Assembly (NCBI GenBank): GCA_023101885.1
Contig: JALPQD010000089.1
Coordinates: forward strand, 1,039,087-1,103,086
Source: Typhlomys cinereus
Taxonomy: Eukaryota; Chordata; Mammalia; Rodentia; Platacanthomyidae
Direction: 5' to 3'
Length of the DNA stretch: 64,000 bases
Positions 47,111-58,051 of the stretch are shown one piece after another. Made by a program: the position numbers and the translations under genes. Within the stretch, counting starts at the first letter, position 1; each line of letters opens with the position of its first letter. The notes beneath the pieces are model-generated. The model was given only the letters and a program-made list of their open reading frames with translations. It was not told the origin of the DNA and ran no database searches.

Positions 47111-47459
47111 CCTAAGTTGTTTGGGTCATGTATTTACTATAGCAACAAAGTTGTCAAACTAAACAGTGAGTTTTATATTTTATTAATTGAGATAATCATA
47201 CCATTTCAAAATCCATTTATTTTAGGTGCAGTGATCTGTTTAGTAATTTTCTACATATATGCTTGCTTCCTTCATACATTTTCCCCATTCGCATCTTATT
47301 TTTAAAATAATATAGTTTTTTTCAAGAAATACAATTGTTGAATGTATAGAAAAGAGTGTAATTATAGGACATTTGTTGACACTAATAATATTTTGTTTTC
47401 TAATACCTCAGGAATGCCATTCTTGAGTTTGAGTACTTCTGGGTGTAACAAAAAAGAGA

Positions 47460-47476
47460 TTACAAAGTTGTTTTTT
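47460..47476. repeat. Left TSD of L1-E
   Basis: TTACAAAGTTGTTTTTT, repeated at 51262-51278. Confidence 0.92.
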
Positions 47477-49047
47477 TTAATACATTTTTTATTATTTCCG
47501 CTCATATAAACTTAATAGGTAGACCAGTTCCCTCCCTCCCTCCTCCTCTCCCCGAACCCCCTGCTCCCCCTCCCTCCCTCCCCATCCCCCAGTGCTTCCC
47601 TCCCAATTCCCAGAGAGTCCTTTGTTGTGTATGCCTAACTCTCCTCTTGGTCCTCCTCTCCGATGACCTACAAGGACCCAGTGGCATTTCCCTGAACCCT
47701 TTCTCATGTTCCCCTTAAGCATAGGAACACTACTGTGGCTGTCAATCCCTTGCCTCCAAGGATCTTGGTGCCTTTAGCTGATGCTAGACTTTGTGAGGTC
47801 AATAGTGTGTTGGACATTGCGCAAGGCATGCAAAGTCCTATTATGATTGCTTCAGCCCTAACTAGTGTGGAGAATCTTGCAAATCATTGCTCCTCCCATC
47901 CTTTTGCTCTTACAATCTTACCACCCCCTCTTCTGCAAATGTCCCTGAGCTTCAGGATGGGGGGAGATTAGGTTGGCTTAGTTCTATGTGGTTGATATAG
48001 AGTCTCTGAAGTTCTGGATAGTGGTTTGTTGATTTTCTTTTGCAGTTTTTCTGCTCCTGCAATGCCCTTCACTCCATCCTGATGGGCACTGTATGTCACC
48101 CCCTGGTCAGAGACAAAAAGCTGTTAAACTGGAGTCTTGTTATAATAGCACATTCAAGGGTAGATGTAATAAAAGCAGGAAATCTCAGTGAGGGAGGGGT
48201 TAGTCACCCATTTGCAACACGATCACCTTTCATCTGCCAGACTATATACCCTCCCCTTCTGGTGAGATCATACCCCCTCAGTTGTACATGATCAGGAACA
48301 AACGTCTGTGAACTTAACCAGGTGTCACATTACTTACTTGCATTCCTTGGAGGCCTATTTTCTCTGCTGTAACATGGTCCCCTCTCTCCTTGTGTCTGGT
48401 GTGGCCCTCCAACCCCATCCCTCCTGTTCATAATCCTTGCAATTACTGTATTACATAGGTTTACCTTTGAGTGTCTCATTGTGAGCTGGGTGAGTTTGGT
48501 ACTAGGAGCCACCTATTAGGGAGTACATACGATGCTTAATTTTCTGGGTTTGGGATACTTCACTTAATATAATTGTTTCTAATGACATCCATTTCCCAGC
48601 AAATTCCAGTAATTCATCATTTTTGATGGCTGAGTAGTACTCCATTGTATAGATGTACCACAGTTTCCTTATCCACTCGTCAACTATTGGACATTTGGGT
48701 TGATTCCATGACTTTGCTATTGTAAACAGTGCTGCTATGAACATGGTCGTACTTGTGCTATCGAGGCGAACCTCTGCTGCATGGGGGGTTATTCCCAAAA
48801 GTGGAATTGCAGGGTCATATGGCATTTCAATCTTTAATTTCTTTAAGAATCTCCAGATGGGTCGCCAGAGTGGCTGTATGAGCCTGCATTCCCACCAGCA
48901 ATGTAGCAGAGTTCCCCTCTCTCCACATCCTCTCCAGCACTTGTTGTTAGTATTGTGGATTTTTGCCATCCTGACCGGGGTGAGATGATATCTCAGGGAA
49001 GTTTTGATTTGCATTTCCCTGATGGCTAAAGAAGTGGAGCATTTTTT

Positions 49048-50420
49048 TAAACATTTTTTATTATTATTTCCGCTCATACAAACTTAATAGGTAGACCAGT
49101 TCCCTCCCCCCCCTCCCCCTGAAACCCCTGCTCCCCTTTCCTCCCTCCCGTCTCCCAGTGCCTCCCCCCCAATTCCCAGAGAGTCCGTTATTGTGTATGC
49201 CTAACTCTCCTCTTGGTCCTCCTCTCCGATGACATACAAGGAGCCAGTGGCATTTCCCTGAACCCTTTCTCATGTTCCCCTTAAGCATAGGAACACTACT
49301 GTGGTTGTCAATCCCTTGCCTCCAAGGATCTTAGTGCCTTTAGCCGATGCTAGACTTTGTGAGGTCAATAGTGTGTTGGACATTGTGCAGGGCATGCAAA
49401 GTCCTATTATGATTGCTTCAGCCCTAACTAGTGTGGAGAATCTTCAGATCATTGCTCCTCCCATCCTTTTGCTCTTACAATCTTACCGCCCCCTCTTCCG
49501 CAAATGTCCCTGAACTTCAGGATGGGAGGAGATTAGGCTGGCTTAGTTCTATGTGGTTGATATAGAGTCTCTGAAGTTCTGGATTGTGGTTTGTTGATTT
49601 TCTTTTGCAGTTTTTCTGCTCCTGCAATGCCCTTCACTCCATCCTGATGGGCACTGTATGAAGTTCTGGATTGTGGTTTGTTGATTTTCTTTTGCAGTTT
49701 TGCTGCTCCTGCAATGCCCTTCACTCCATCCTGATGGGTACTGTATGTCACCCCTTGCATTCCTTAGAGGCCGATTTTCTCTGCTGTAACATGGTCCCCT
49801 CTCTCCTTGTGTCTGGTGTGGCCCTCCAACCCCATCCCTCCTGTTCACAAACCTTGCAATTACTGTATTACATAGGTTTACCTTTGAGTGTCTCAATGTG
49901 GGCTGGGTGAGTTTGGTACTAGGAGCCACCTATTAGGGAGTACATACGATGCTTAATTTTCTGGGTTTGGGATACTTCACTTAATATAATTGTTTCTAAT
50001 GACATCCATTTCCCAGCAAATTCCAGTATAGTACTCCATTGTATAGATGTACCACAGTTTCCTTATCCACTCGTCAACTGTTGGACATTTGGGCTGATTC
50101 CATGACTTTGCTATTGTAAACAGTGCTGCTATGAACATGGTCGTACTTGTGCTATCGAGGCGAACCTCTGCTGCATGGGGGGTTATTCTCAAAAGTGGAA
50201 TTGCAGGGTCATATGGCATTTCAATCTTTAATTTCTTTAAGAATCTCCAGATGGCTCGCCAGAGTGGCTGTATGAGCCTGCATTCCCACCAGCAATGTAG
50301 CAGAGTTCTCCTCTCTCCACATCCTCTCCAGCACTTGTTGTTGTTTGTATTGTGGATTTTTGCCATCCTGACCGGGGTGGGATGATATCTCGTGGAGGTT
50401 TTGATTTGCATTTCCCTTAT
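49048..50420 (-). mobile_element. L1-F: L1 3' module nested seamlessly in L1-E
   Basis: A second A-rich 3' end (TTTAAACATTTTTTATTATT) begins within L1-E ORF2 right after GGCTAAAGAAGTGGAGCATT. It carries a 3' UTR and ORF2 C-terminus (MEYYT... near 50010-50060, Cys-rich motif near 50330), and at about 50421 the same GGCTAAAGAAGTGGAGCATT recurs with L1-E continuing in register. Internal lesions are an 87-bp tandem duplication, loss of about 240 bp near 49755 and a 24-bp deletion near 50029. Confidence 0.85.
49574..49747. repeat. 87-bp tandem duplication inside L1-F 3' UTR
   Basis: 49574-49660 and 49661-49747 are the same 87-base unit (AAGTTCTGGATTGTGGTTTG ... CACTGTATG) with two differences. 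Other L1 copies here have one unit. Confidence 0.95.
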
Positions 50421-51261
50421 GGCTAAAGAAGTGGAGCATTTTTAAAGATATTTGTTAGACATTTTAATTTCATCCCTGGTAAAGTTTCTTTTACGTTCCA
50501 GGGCCCATTTTTTAATTGGGCCATTGTTTTCCTTGGAGTTAAGTTTTCTAAGTTCTTTGTGCACTCTGGACAGTAGAGCTCTATCAGATATGTGGTTAGT
50601 GAAGATTTTCTCCCATTCTGTGGGTAGCCTTTGAGTTCGTGTTATAATCTCTTTATCTGAACAGAAGCTCTTTAATTTCACAAGATCCCAACTGTCGAGA
50701 GTTGGTAGCAGTGACTGTGCCATTGGATGTCTGTTAAGGAAATGTTGGCCTAGCCCAATCAGCTCGCAGGAGTTCCCTATCCTTTCAACTGTGATTTTTA
50801 TAGTCTCTGGCCTTAAATCAAGGTCCTTGATCCATTTGGAGTTAGTTCTTGTACATGGTGACAGGTACGGGTCCAGCTTTAATCTTTTGCATGTGGAGAT
50901 CCAGTTTTGCCAGCACCATTTGTTGAAGATGCTGTTCTTTTTCCATTAGATTCTTTGGGTCCCTTTGTCAAAAATCAAATGGCTGTATTTTTGTGGGCTT
51001 ATATCTGGGTCTTCAACCCTTATCCATTGATCTGTGTGTCTATTTTGGAGCCAGTACCAGGCTGTTTATATAACTGTGGATTTGTAGTATAGACTAAGGT
51101 TTGTTATGGTAATACCTCCAGCAGTGTTTTTGTTACTCAGGATTGTCTTTGCTATCCTGGGTCTTTTGTGTCTCTATATGAATTTTGAGATTATTTGGTC
51201 AACTTCTTTAAAGAATTGCTTTGGGATTTTAATTGGTATAGCATTGAATTTGTATATTGCC

Positions 51262-51278
51262 TTACAAAGTTGTTTTTT
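51262..51278. repeat. Right TSD of L1-E
   Basis: TTACAAAGTTGTTTTTT, identical to 47460-47476. Confidence 0.92.
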
Positions 51279-51521
51279 GTAGACTCTGCTTGGCAAGCAG
51301 AAGGTCCTGCATTTGGATTCCAGGTCTCAGGTAAAAACACCAGGCAGAAAAGGCAATGGTCTGCACTTCTGACTCTGATGGGCAGAGCCTAAGAATTCCC
51401 AAGGCAAAGCAAAAAGGTGGTAGAAGACATCCAGGATGATTCTTGACATCCCCCTTGAGCCTCCACAGGGACACAGTACCCTCTGATACATACACACACA
51501 CTATATAAATAAATAAAGCTT
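51279..51521 (+). mobile_element. tRNA-type SINE, plus strand, head-truncated
   Basis: GACTCTGCTTGGCAAGCAGA, AGGTCCTGCATTTGGATTCC (B-box region), AGGCAGAAAAGGCAATGGTC, GCCTCCACAGGGACACAGTA, then ACACACAC and AATAAATAAAGC. It is one of few plus-strand copies. It abuts the L1-E TSD. Confidence 0.8.
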
Positions 51522-51755
51522 AAAAAACATGAAAGTTTATAAACATGAAAGGCATTTGAAAGGAATAGTGTATTTGAGGGCATAAAAATGATTGTTTATA
51601 TTCTATATCATATTTTTATAATTCAAATTTAAATTATTGCCATTCTTTTGGCTTTCTTCCTTGGATCAGTTCCTTGATTTTCTTTCTAGCAATAATTTCT
51701 CCTCCACATATCTCCGAAATTGACTCTTATGCATATTATATAATTAATCTGTATA

Positions 51756-51925
51756 ATATCAGCTCTAGAGACAGTGAGGTGACCCACAAGCCTGGCTAGC
51801 TGAGTTTGACCTCTGGAGTTCACATGATAGAAGGAGAAACTGACTTCTGAAAGTTGTCCTCTAACTTCCACTCTTTGTGTGCACTTGCCCCCACTACCAT
51901 AAGTAAATAAAATACTTTTAAAATA
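51756..51925 (+). repeat. B2-like SINE
   Basis: TGAGGTGACCCACAAGCCTG, AGTTTGACCTCTGGAGTTCA, GAAAGTTGTCCTCTAACTTC, CATAAGTAAATAAAATAC in the order expected for a diverged B2-type element. Confidence 0.65.
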
Positions 51926-52539
51926 CCAGTTTTAAACATCTTACTCTCTGATCAACTCTCCTTTCCTCCCATTTTCCCAGTTCTAGTCCACATACCCCAA
52001 ATGAATCATTCTTTGATCCCATGGAATCTGCTAAATCATTGTCTCTATATATTTTCATAGTCTATTATTGCCACAGTGTTCACATTTCTTTTTCCCCAGT
52101 TTAGAATAAAGTGTATTTTCCATTTGCATGCTCCTTCAGTTTTTTTGTTGTCCTATCAATTGACTGGCCCAGCCAAGCTTAGGACAAACACACTTTTTTT
52201 TCCTCTTAAGTCTGAGTGAGGCAGGCAGGTTTAGTTGGAGAAATATAATCTGTTAAATGGTTTACTTTAGGTTTATGGCTAAAAAGCCTATTTTATTTCT
52301 TAGACAGTTCACTTTCTTATTCTCAGAACATTTTTATATCCCTTTTCTTTTTAAAGAAACAGCTCACATTCTTCAACCTTAGATGATGACTTTCCCTTCC
52401 AGTTTATGGAGACAATAAAAAATATTCAACAGAGAACTTCCTCACTGTTTCAGTGCTTAATCTACTAAGCTACCTACATCTGCATCTATATAAGTCAGGA
52501 TCTAGAGAAATAGATAGATATCCATTCTCTCAGTTCTGT
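51926..52539. other. Unique intron
   Basis: No repeat or exon recognised. Confidence 0.5.
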
Positions 52540-52611
52540 TTATCTATCTATCTATCTATCTATCTATCATCTATCTATCTATCTATCTATCTATCTATTT
52601 ATCTATTTATC

Positions 52612-52658
<47 letters not shown>

Positions 52659-52659
52659 A
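52540..52659. repeat. (TATC)n tetranucleotide array
   Basis: About 120 bases of TATC units with a few CATC and TTTATC interruptions. The open frame at 52453-52908 (Ile/Tyr/Leu/Ser repeats) is produced by it and is rejected. Confidence 0.97.
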
Positions 52660-52661
52660 TC

Positions 52662-53010
52662 TCCAGCAGCAAAGCCCATGAGACTAGACTTCAACAGCAA
52701 TGAGAACGGTGGTGAGGCCAAAAGGGTTGAGTTGCAAGGTCAGCCAAGAGCAGCAGTAGCAAACGCAGCAACAAACCAGCAGTTGACTCTCAGAACCAGT
52801 CCATTCCGGGGGAATGAAAGAGCAAGCCCCTCCTCCTCAACTTCCTTTTATCCTGTCCACCACTGGAAAGCACCACCCACTATGGGCTGGGTCTTCCATA
52901 CCAGTTAAACAGTTACCTGCAAGCGTGTTCCAGGGCTTGTCCTAACCATGCGTTCTTCATAGCTGTGCCCCAAACAGCCTGCAACTGTCAAGTGATACCT
53001 GAATGTAGCT
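52662..53010 (+). repeat. Medium-copy rodent repeat-like segment
   Basis: CACCACCCACTATGGGCTGG, GTCTTCCATACCAGTTAAAC and the ACTGTCAAGTGATACCTGAA end parallel the ends of the copies at 30618 and 56895. The left half is different. Confidence 0.45.
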
Positions 53011-53380
53011 ATAACTACCACAGCATCTATGAAGTCTACCTTCCCTTTTAGTAAGCAGATATACGGACACTCAACGATAGTTAACAGGAACAAATGTAGA
53101 TCCCACAAGCCGTGGCACTGCTGGTCTAGTGCTCAGAGACCTTCAGTCTTGCTCCGGAGCATGAGGCCAAGGTCAGCCAAGGCCGAATACCATGCTAGAC
53201 TCTAGTGCTCATGCTGCTTGGGTCAGCCTCCCACTGCCAGTGCCCATGGGCCTGCTCAGGTGTCCTCCCCTAGCAACTGGCTCCAGTAATCCGGGAGAAG
53301 AGATCAGGGTAGGGCACAGGTGGTGGCAACTGTGATATTCAGGCAGTTTTAGAGCAGCCATGCTGGGAAGGTCTCTGAAG

Positions 53381-53916
53381 GTCTTTGAAGGTCATCCCCT
53401 CCTGGTGGGATTACCTTGAAGGAACACTACTGATCTGGAGGAACTGACTCTAATCCTGTACAGAGGTGAAGTTGCTAACCCTCCCACCCCCCAACCCTCT
53501 GTTCATGAAAAGATATGGAGATGAGCTCTACATTGTAGATACGCCTACCTTGAGGTCAGCCAAAAGATCAAATGAGTTGGGCCCCAATATGAACAGACCA
53601 ATGAGATATAGAGGACCAAAAGCTCCAGTCAGGCTTGCAGAAACTGGAGCTAGCCAATGAGGAAAAGGCGCTCTTCCCAGGCCTGCATAAGACTATAAAT
53701 AACCCTGGCCCTGGCAGCCATCTTTGTCTTCCTTGCCCCTCGTGGGACTCCGTGAGCTCCTTTCATTTCCTTTGCCCCTCACAGATTTCATGCCTGGTGT
53801 CTGTGCATTCTTGGAGGCTCTCTTGCTCCTTGTGGATTCACGTCTGTAAGTTCCGTTCTTTCTCTCCTCTAATAAACTCTGCCTTAATCCTGTATGCGTG
53901 TTCTGGTTGCAGTCTT
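53381..53916 (+). mobile_element. Putative solo LTR with promoter and poly-A signal
   Basis: The segment has LTR layout: CCAAT at 53653-53657, TATA-like ACTATAAATAA at 53692-53702, AATAAA at 53871-53876 and a GT-rich stretch after it. A candidate boundary is TG at 53386 to CA at 53911 with GTCTT on both sides (53381-53385, 53912-53916), about 526 bp. Part of the U5-like sequence may extend to about 53951, so the ends are tentative. No retroviral gene, primer site or second LTR is seen. Resembles a class I ERV LTR; class not certain. Confidence 0.6.
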
Positions 53917-54728
53917 TGACTCCTGAACACAAGAACCTGGGCACACGCAACCCTAGAAAACCCCGTAACTCTATTAGTAGATTATCAGTCAGAAGCCTCC
54001 AAGAGCTCCGAGAGAATTTAATGAAAGATCAATTGCAAAGGATTGGACACAAGCAAAGAAACCAATCAAAGGACAGATGCACCTGGAGACAGGAAGCAAT
54101 GAGCGTTGTGAAGGAGTACCTGGAGCAAGCGGAACACAAAGCGCTGAGCCATTGAATGGGCTGCCAGTGTTGCTGGCGGTCAGCGTCTGCCCTGGGTGCT
54201 TCCCGGTCCTTGGTGTCTTCCGCAAGAGTGAAATACAGGCACACTAGGATTGAGGAAGAAGCAAGCTAGATGTTCATGGGTGTGAAGAGGAGTTTGGTTG
54301 CTAAGGGGATGTAATGCAGGCTTGCCTTTCTTTTGATTGATAGGCTTGGATTACATAAGCTTTTTGTTCACTGAAATTGTCCCTTCCCAAATGCATCTGA
54401 TTTTAATCATACACACGCCCAATTCTGCATAGGAGAAAATGAAAAATAGAAGATTCCAAAAGTTCACAGTTTGCCTTCTTGCGCATGTGTCCAAAACCAG
54501 TTTAGGCACAAACGGGGTGCCTACCTTCAATAACCAGATGTAATCTGAAGTGGTTTGAATAGAAACTCTCCTAAAAGGAAAGTTCTTGATGGTTGTTAGG
54601 GGACATTTCTTCCATTGTTTGTAGTGAAATACATGTGCAGTTTGGTTCAAGTGGGGCTCCTTAGTTGCTAGGAGCATCTTTAGGAGAGGGGTGTGGGTGC
54701 ATAGTGCATGCAGATGAAAGTCCTAGAT
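53917..54728. other. Unidentified, partly GC-rich intron
   Basis: 53917-54260 is richer in CpG and coding-like sequence (an 85-codon + frame ending at 54155 with SLQELRENLMKDQLQ and VVKEYLEQAEHKA) but has no start or splice context I can defend. It could be LTR-adjacent element sequence or a processed gene fragment. The rest is AT-rich with nothing recognised. Confidence 0.4.
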
Positions 54729-54739
54729 TACCAAGTGTG
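54729..54739. repeat. Left 11-bp direct repeat of the inverted insertion
   Basis: TACCAAGTGTG, repeated at 55027-55037. Confidence 0.92.
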
Positions 54740-55026
54740 CTTTTCCATTGACCAAAATAAAACAGAAGCAGAAGATAAGTTAAAAGATGACCTGTGATGG
54801 AAATGGATTCTAATACAATGGTAGCCATCAATTACTGAGCTCATCTGCCAGGCGCTATTGGAAATGCAACACATATTAACTTATTTTTCATCATAAAACC
54901 TACGAAGTGAGTGCTCTCATTATTCCTACTGGGTGGGCCAGTAAATTGAAGCACAGAGTAGTTTAGGAAAAATTCCTAGAATTACCCAAATAGTAGATGA
55001 AGAGGAGCCAGGATATTAACCCAATA
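54740..55026 (-). repeat. Inserted inverted copy of 55514-55799
   Basis: By eye this is the reverse complement of 55514-55799 with one substitution (54923 region: GAGTGCTC against GAGTACTC) and one extra T at the left end. It is flanked exactly by an 11-bp direct repeat. It includes an ancient MIR SINE (TACTGAGCTCATCTGCCAGG, AATTGAAGCACAGAGTAG, AAGAGGAGCCAGGATATTAA), which was already part of the copied source. No poly-A tail is present. Confidence 0.93.
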
Positions 55027-55037
55027 TACCAAGTGTG
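55027..55037. repeat. Right 11-bp direct repeat of the inverted insertion
   Basis: TACCAAGTGTG, identical to 54729-54739. Confidence 0.92.
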
Positions 55038-55513
55038 GCGTATATACAGCTGAAACCCAATGAGGTCCCAGGTTGCTAACTGTTACCTATGTTTGCCTGT
55101 TTCACTAAGAACTTTGGCTCTTATTTTTTGATCACAACCCAGCAAGGAGAGAGCTAGGGGATTAAGTATCTTAACCCTCTTTTCTTTTTCCCATGATTTG
55201 CTGGTGTGTGCTATGACTGGCACTCAAATGAAAATCAGAGGATAAAGAAAATATAGTCTGTTGTGGTTAGACACCTAGGGCACAAAACAGGGTGGATATG
55301 TGGAGAAAGATAACCTGAAAGGTCAAATGGAAAAGATTAGTGGTAAGCTATATTTCGATTTCTTAGAATTTATGCAAAGAATATGCTGCTATCATTATTC
55401 TATTTGCAATTAGTTTTTTATTTCCCTATTTGATTAGTTTCTGTTAGCATACAAACATTTCTCTTTAAGAAAATTTTGTGAGAAAGACTAAGTATGGATT
55501 CTTACTTCAGAAT
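55038..55513. other. Spacer between the inverted arms
   Basis: Unique sequence with no recognised feature. It separates the arms by about 490 bp, so a transcript could fold into a long hairpin with this as the loop. Confidence 0.6.
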
Positions 55514-55799
55514 TATTGGGTTAATATCCTGGCTCCTCTTCATCTACTATTTGGGTAATTCTAGGAATTTTTCCTAAACTACTCTGTGCTTCAATTTACT
55601 GGCCCACCCAGTAGGAATAATGAGAGTACTCACTTCGTAGGTTTTATGATGAAAAATAAGTTAATATGTGTTGCATTTCCAATAGCGCCTGGCAGATGAG
55701 CTCAGTAATTGATGGCTACCATTGTATTAGAATCCATTTCCATCACAGGTCATCTTTTAACTTATCTTCTGCTTCTGTTTTATTTTGGTCAATGGAAAG
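55514..55799 (+). repeat. Source arm of the inverted duplication (contains MIR)
   Basis: This arm lacks flanking direct repeats, so it is taken as the original. It carries an antisense ancient MIR: TTAATATCCTGGCTCCTCTT, CTCTGTGCTTCAATTTACTG, CTGGCAGATGAGCTCAGTAA. Confidence 0.9.
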
Positions 55800-55813
55800 T
55801 ACTAATGGGAGAT

Positions 55814-55836
55814 GAGAGAGAGAGAGAGAGAGAGAA
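55814..55836. repeat. Short (GA)n run
   Basis: A pure GA run next to the source arm. Confidence 0.9.
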
Positions 55837-56019
55837 GGGATAGAGACTCTAGGTATATATTCTTTTGGCTGCCTTCCTTTGGCCGTGATTTGGCAGTAGA
55901 TGCATCCTAGTTAAAGCCAAAGTTCCTTTTTTATGATCCCCTTTTTATGTTAGTTACTTTTTTTTTTCAATTGTGGCAAAATACTGGAGAAAACACCTTT
56001 TCTTTTTCTTTCATGTATC

Positions 56020-56345
56020 GTGTGGGGTGCTTGCATGTGTGCTTGCAGGTGCTGTACAGGAGTACACTTCAGTGTCTGTGCCTGTGGAGGCCCAAGGGTG
56101 ATATCAGAATCATCCTCAATCGCTCTTCTGCCTTATCTTTATAAGCCTGGGTCTCTAATTAAACCCAGAGCATGCCATTAGTGTTGCTAGCCAGCTGGCT
56201 CCTGGGATTCCTAGGCTCTACCTTCCAGGGCTAGAATTACAGTCAGGACACCATATCCACCCATCATTTTTACATGGGATCTGGAGATCCAAACTCAGCT
56301 CACCTTGCCTGTGAGGCAAAGACTTTAATCACTGAACCATATCCT
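56020..56345 (-). mobile_element. Old tRNA-type SINE copy
   Basis: GCCTGTGGAGGCCCAAGGGT, TTCCAGGGCTAGAATTACAG, TTTTTACATGGGATCTGGAG and GACTTTAATCACTGAACCAT give the family order. An extra segment near 56145-56210 is unexplained. Confidence 0.65.
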
Positions 56346-56894
56346 AGAAAAGTTTCTTAAGGTGGGTAAGCATCTTTTTTAACTTTTGCTTCTGAAGTTT
56401 CAGTCGGTGGTCAGGCGACTCTATTTGCTGCTGTACCCGAACACAGTGAAACAGAACCTCTGGGTGGGGAGCATGTGAGGGAGCAGAGTAACTCACCTCA
56501 GGACAAAGTGGACAGGAAGCACAGAGAGCGATAAGAGGGAGCCAGAGATAGTTCCACGAACTGTCAATCATTCAAAGACACGTCTCCAAGGAACTGTGTA
56601 CTCCAACCAGGGATCATCTCCTAATTGCTCACTATGAACTCATTAGTGAATTAACCCATGATGAAATAAATGTCCTCATGATCCAGTCACCCCTCCAGAT
56701 CATAGCCAGATGGAGGACCAAGCCATAGTACTCTCATAGGTAAACCCTTAAGAGTTGTTCATATTCCAACTCTGCATGTTTCTACTGTATTTTCTCATGA
56801 TGCTGCTCTAACTTAGATTCTTAAGTTCTTCACCCTCCACAAGTGATAGAAAGTAACTTTCTTATAAGTGTTGTACAGACTTCCATGTTACTGG
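56346..56894. other. Intron, nothing recognised
   Basis: No repeat or exon recognised here. Confidence 0.45.
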
Positions 56895-57315
56895 TTGTTG
56901 CAGTTCGCCTGCATGTTTACTGATAAATCACCATAAAATGGCTTAAGGGAACAAGGGTTTTATTTTCTCTTAAGATTACTGATTACAGTTCTTAGTCCAG
57001 CTTGATGGGAGATCATGCACCACACCAGGGCCGAGGGAACTGGCCACACCATCACTTCATAATGGTCGAGAGAGGGATGATCCTTACTTGCCAGATTAAC
57101 ATGTCTGGCCAAGTGTAAACAAGGATGTCAACTTTCTTAATCAATTCTAGGTGTTTTATTCCAGCGCCTATTCCCACCCACCATAGGCTGGACTTTCCCC
57201 ATCAGCTGGACAATCTCCTGCAGGTTTGCTCTGGGCTTAATTCAACCATCAATTCTCTACAAATGTGCCCAGAGCCCAAACCCCCAAGTTGACACCTGTG
57301 CCTGACTATGACACT
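56895..57315 (+). repeat. Medium-copy rodent repeat, copy 4
   Basis: GTTGCAGTTCGCCTGCATGT, GGCTTAAGGGAACAAGGGTT, AATGGTCGAGAGAGGGATGA, ATGTCTGGCCAAGTGTAAAC, AAGTTGACACCTGTGCCTGA. It is the closest match to the copy at 30618. Confidence 0.65.
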
Positions 57316-57319
57316 GGTT

Positions 57320-58006
57320 AATTTCCAGTGTAAATCTTATTTCTGTATCGTTTGCCTTATAGTCATGCTCACCTGCCCTCTTAGTAGAATCTTCTGGTTC
57401 ACAGTTGTTGTGCCACAGGCCTGTGGCTTACCCTCTTTAAAATCACTCCATCTAATTTCTTTCTTTAACCTAAACGCCCTACCCTAGCTAAGTTCTCAGG
57501 CCTCACTCATTTGTTTTTAATCTGTGCTTTCTATGTAGCGACTCATCCAGTCCTATGGTTTTAAATGATATCCATGGACTGGTGCCTCTCATATTTACCT
57601 TGTGTGTCTTATTTCTATCCTCAGACATTGCCTACTCACATATTCCACTTGGACATCTGTCGAGCATTTCAAAATTTAGCAAACTGGACCCTTGATTCCT
57701 TCTTTTCTACCCTTACCCCAATTTACTAATCTTTTAGTCTTCACCGTTGTAGTAAATTTCTTCATTAAATGTCCAGTGAACTTAAACCAATAATCTGGGT
57801 CATCATTGATTCCTCTCTTTCTTTTGTATCTCCTTATTTATTTGCAGAAAATTTCAAATTACATCAAGAATTCCATCACTCCTGACCATCACGCATGCAT
57901 TTCTGGACAAAGCTTCTACAGTCTTTTCTTTTGTTTCCTACAGCTGCTTGCTAGTTAATGCTTCTTCTTTTTTTTTTTTTTTTCTTTTTTAAAAAATATT
58001 TTATTT

Positions 58007-58051
<45 letters not shown>

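Larger units (their letters stand above)
47477..51261 (-). mobile_element. L1-E: truncated LINE-1 containing L1-F
   Basis: 3' UTR from 47477, ORF2 stop at 48502, ORF2 to 49047, then a second L1 3' end (L1-F, 49048-50420), then ORF2 continuing to 51261, where L1-E is 5'-truncated. A 17-bp TSD surrounds the whole. The L1-E part alone is about 2.4 kb. Confidence 0.93.
48502..51261 (-). pseudogene. L1-E ORF2 C-terminal half, interrupted
   Basis: Open from 49077 to 48502 (Cys-rich [10 protein letters not shown] through MYSLIGGS). It continues after L1-F from about 50421 ([30 protein letters not shown]) to 51261 with further frame breaks. No RT active site is included, so no activity is possible. 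Confidence 0.9.

Noticed and set aside
52540..52659. CRISPR-like regular repeat
   Set aside because: It is a simple tetranucleotide array without spacers; the genome is mammalian.
52453..52908. 151-codon + frame
   Set aside because: Most of it translates the TATC array; the remainder is repeat sequence.
53381..53916. Full endogenous retrovirus
   Set aside because: No gag, pol or env similarity, primer-binding site or partner LTR nearby; only a solo LTR is supportable.
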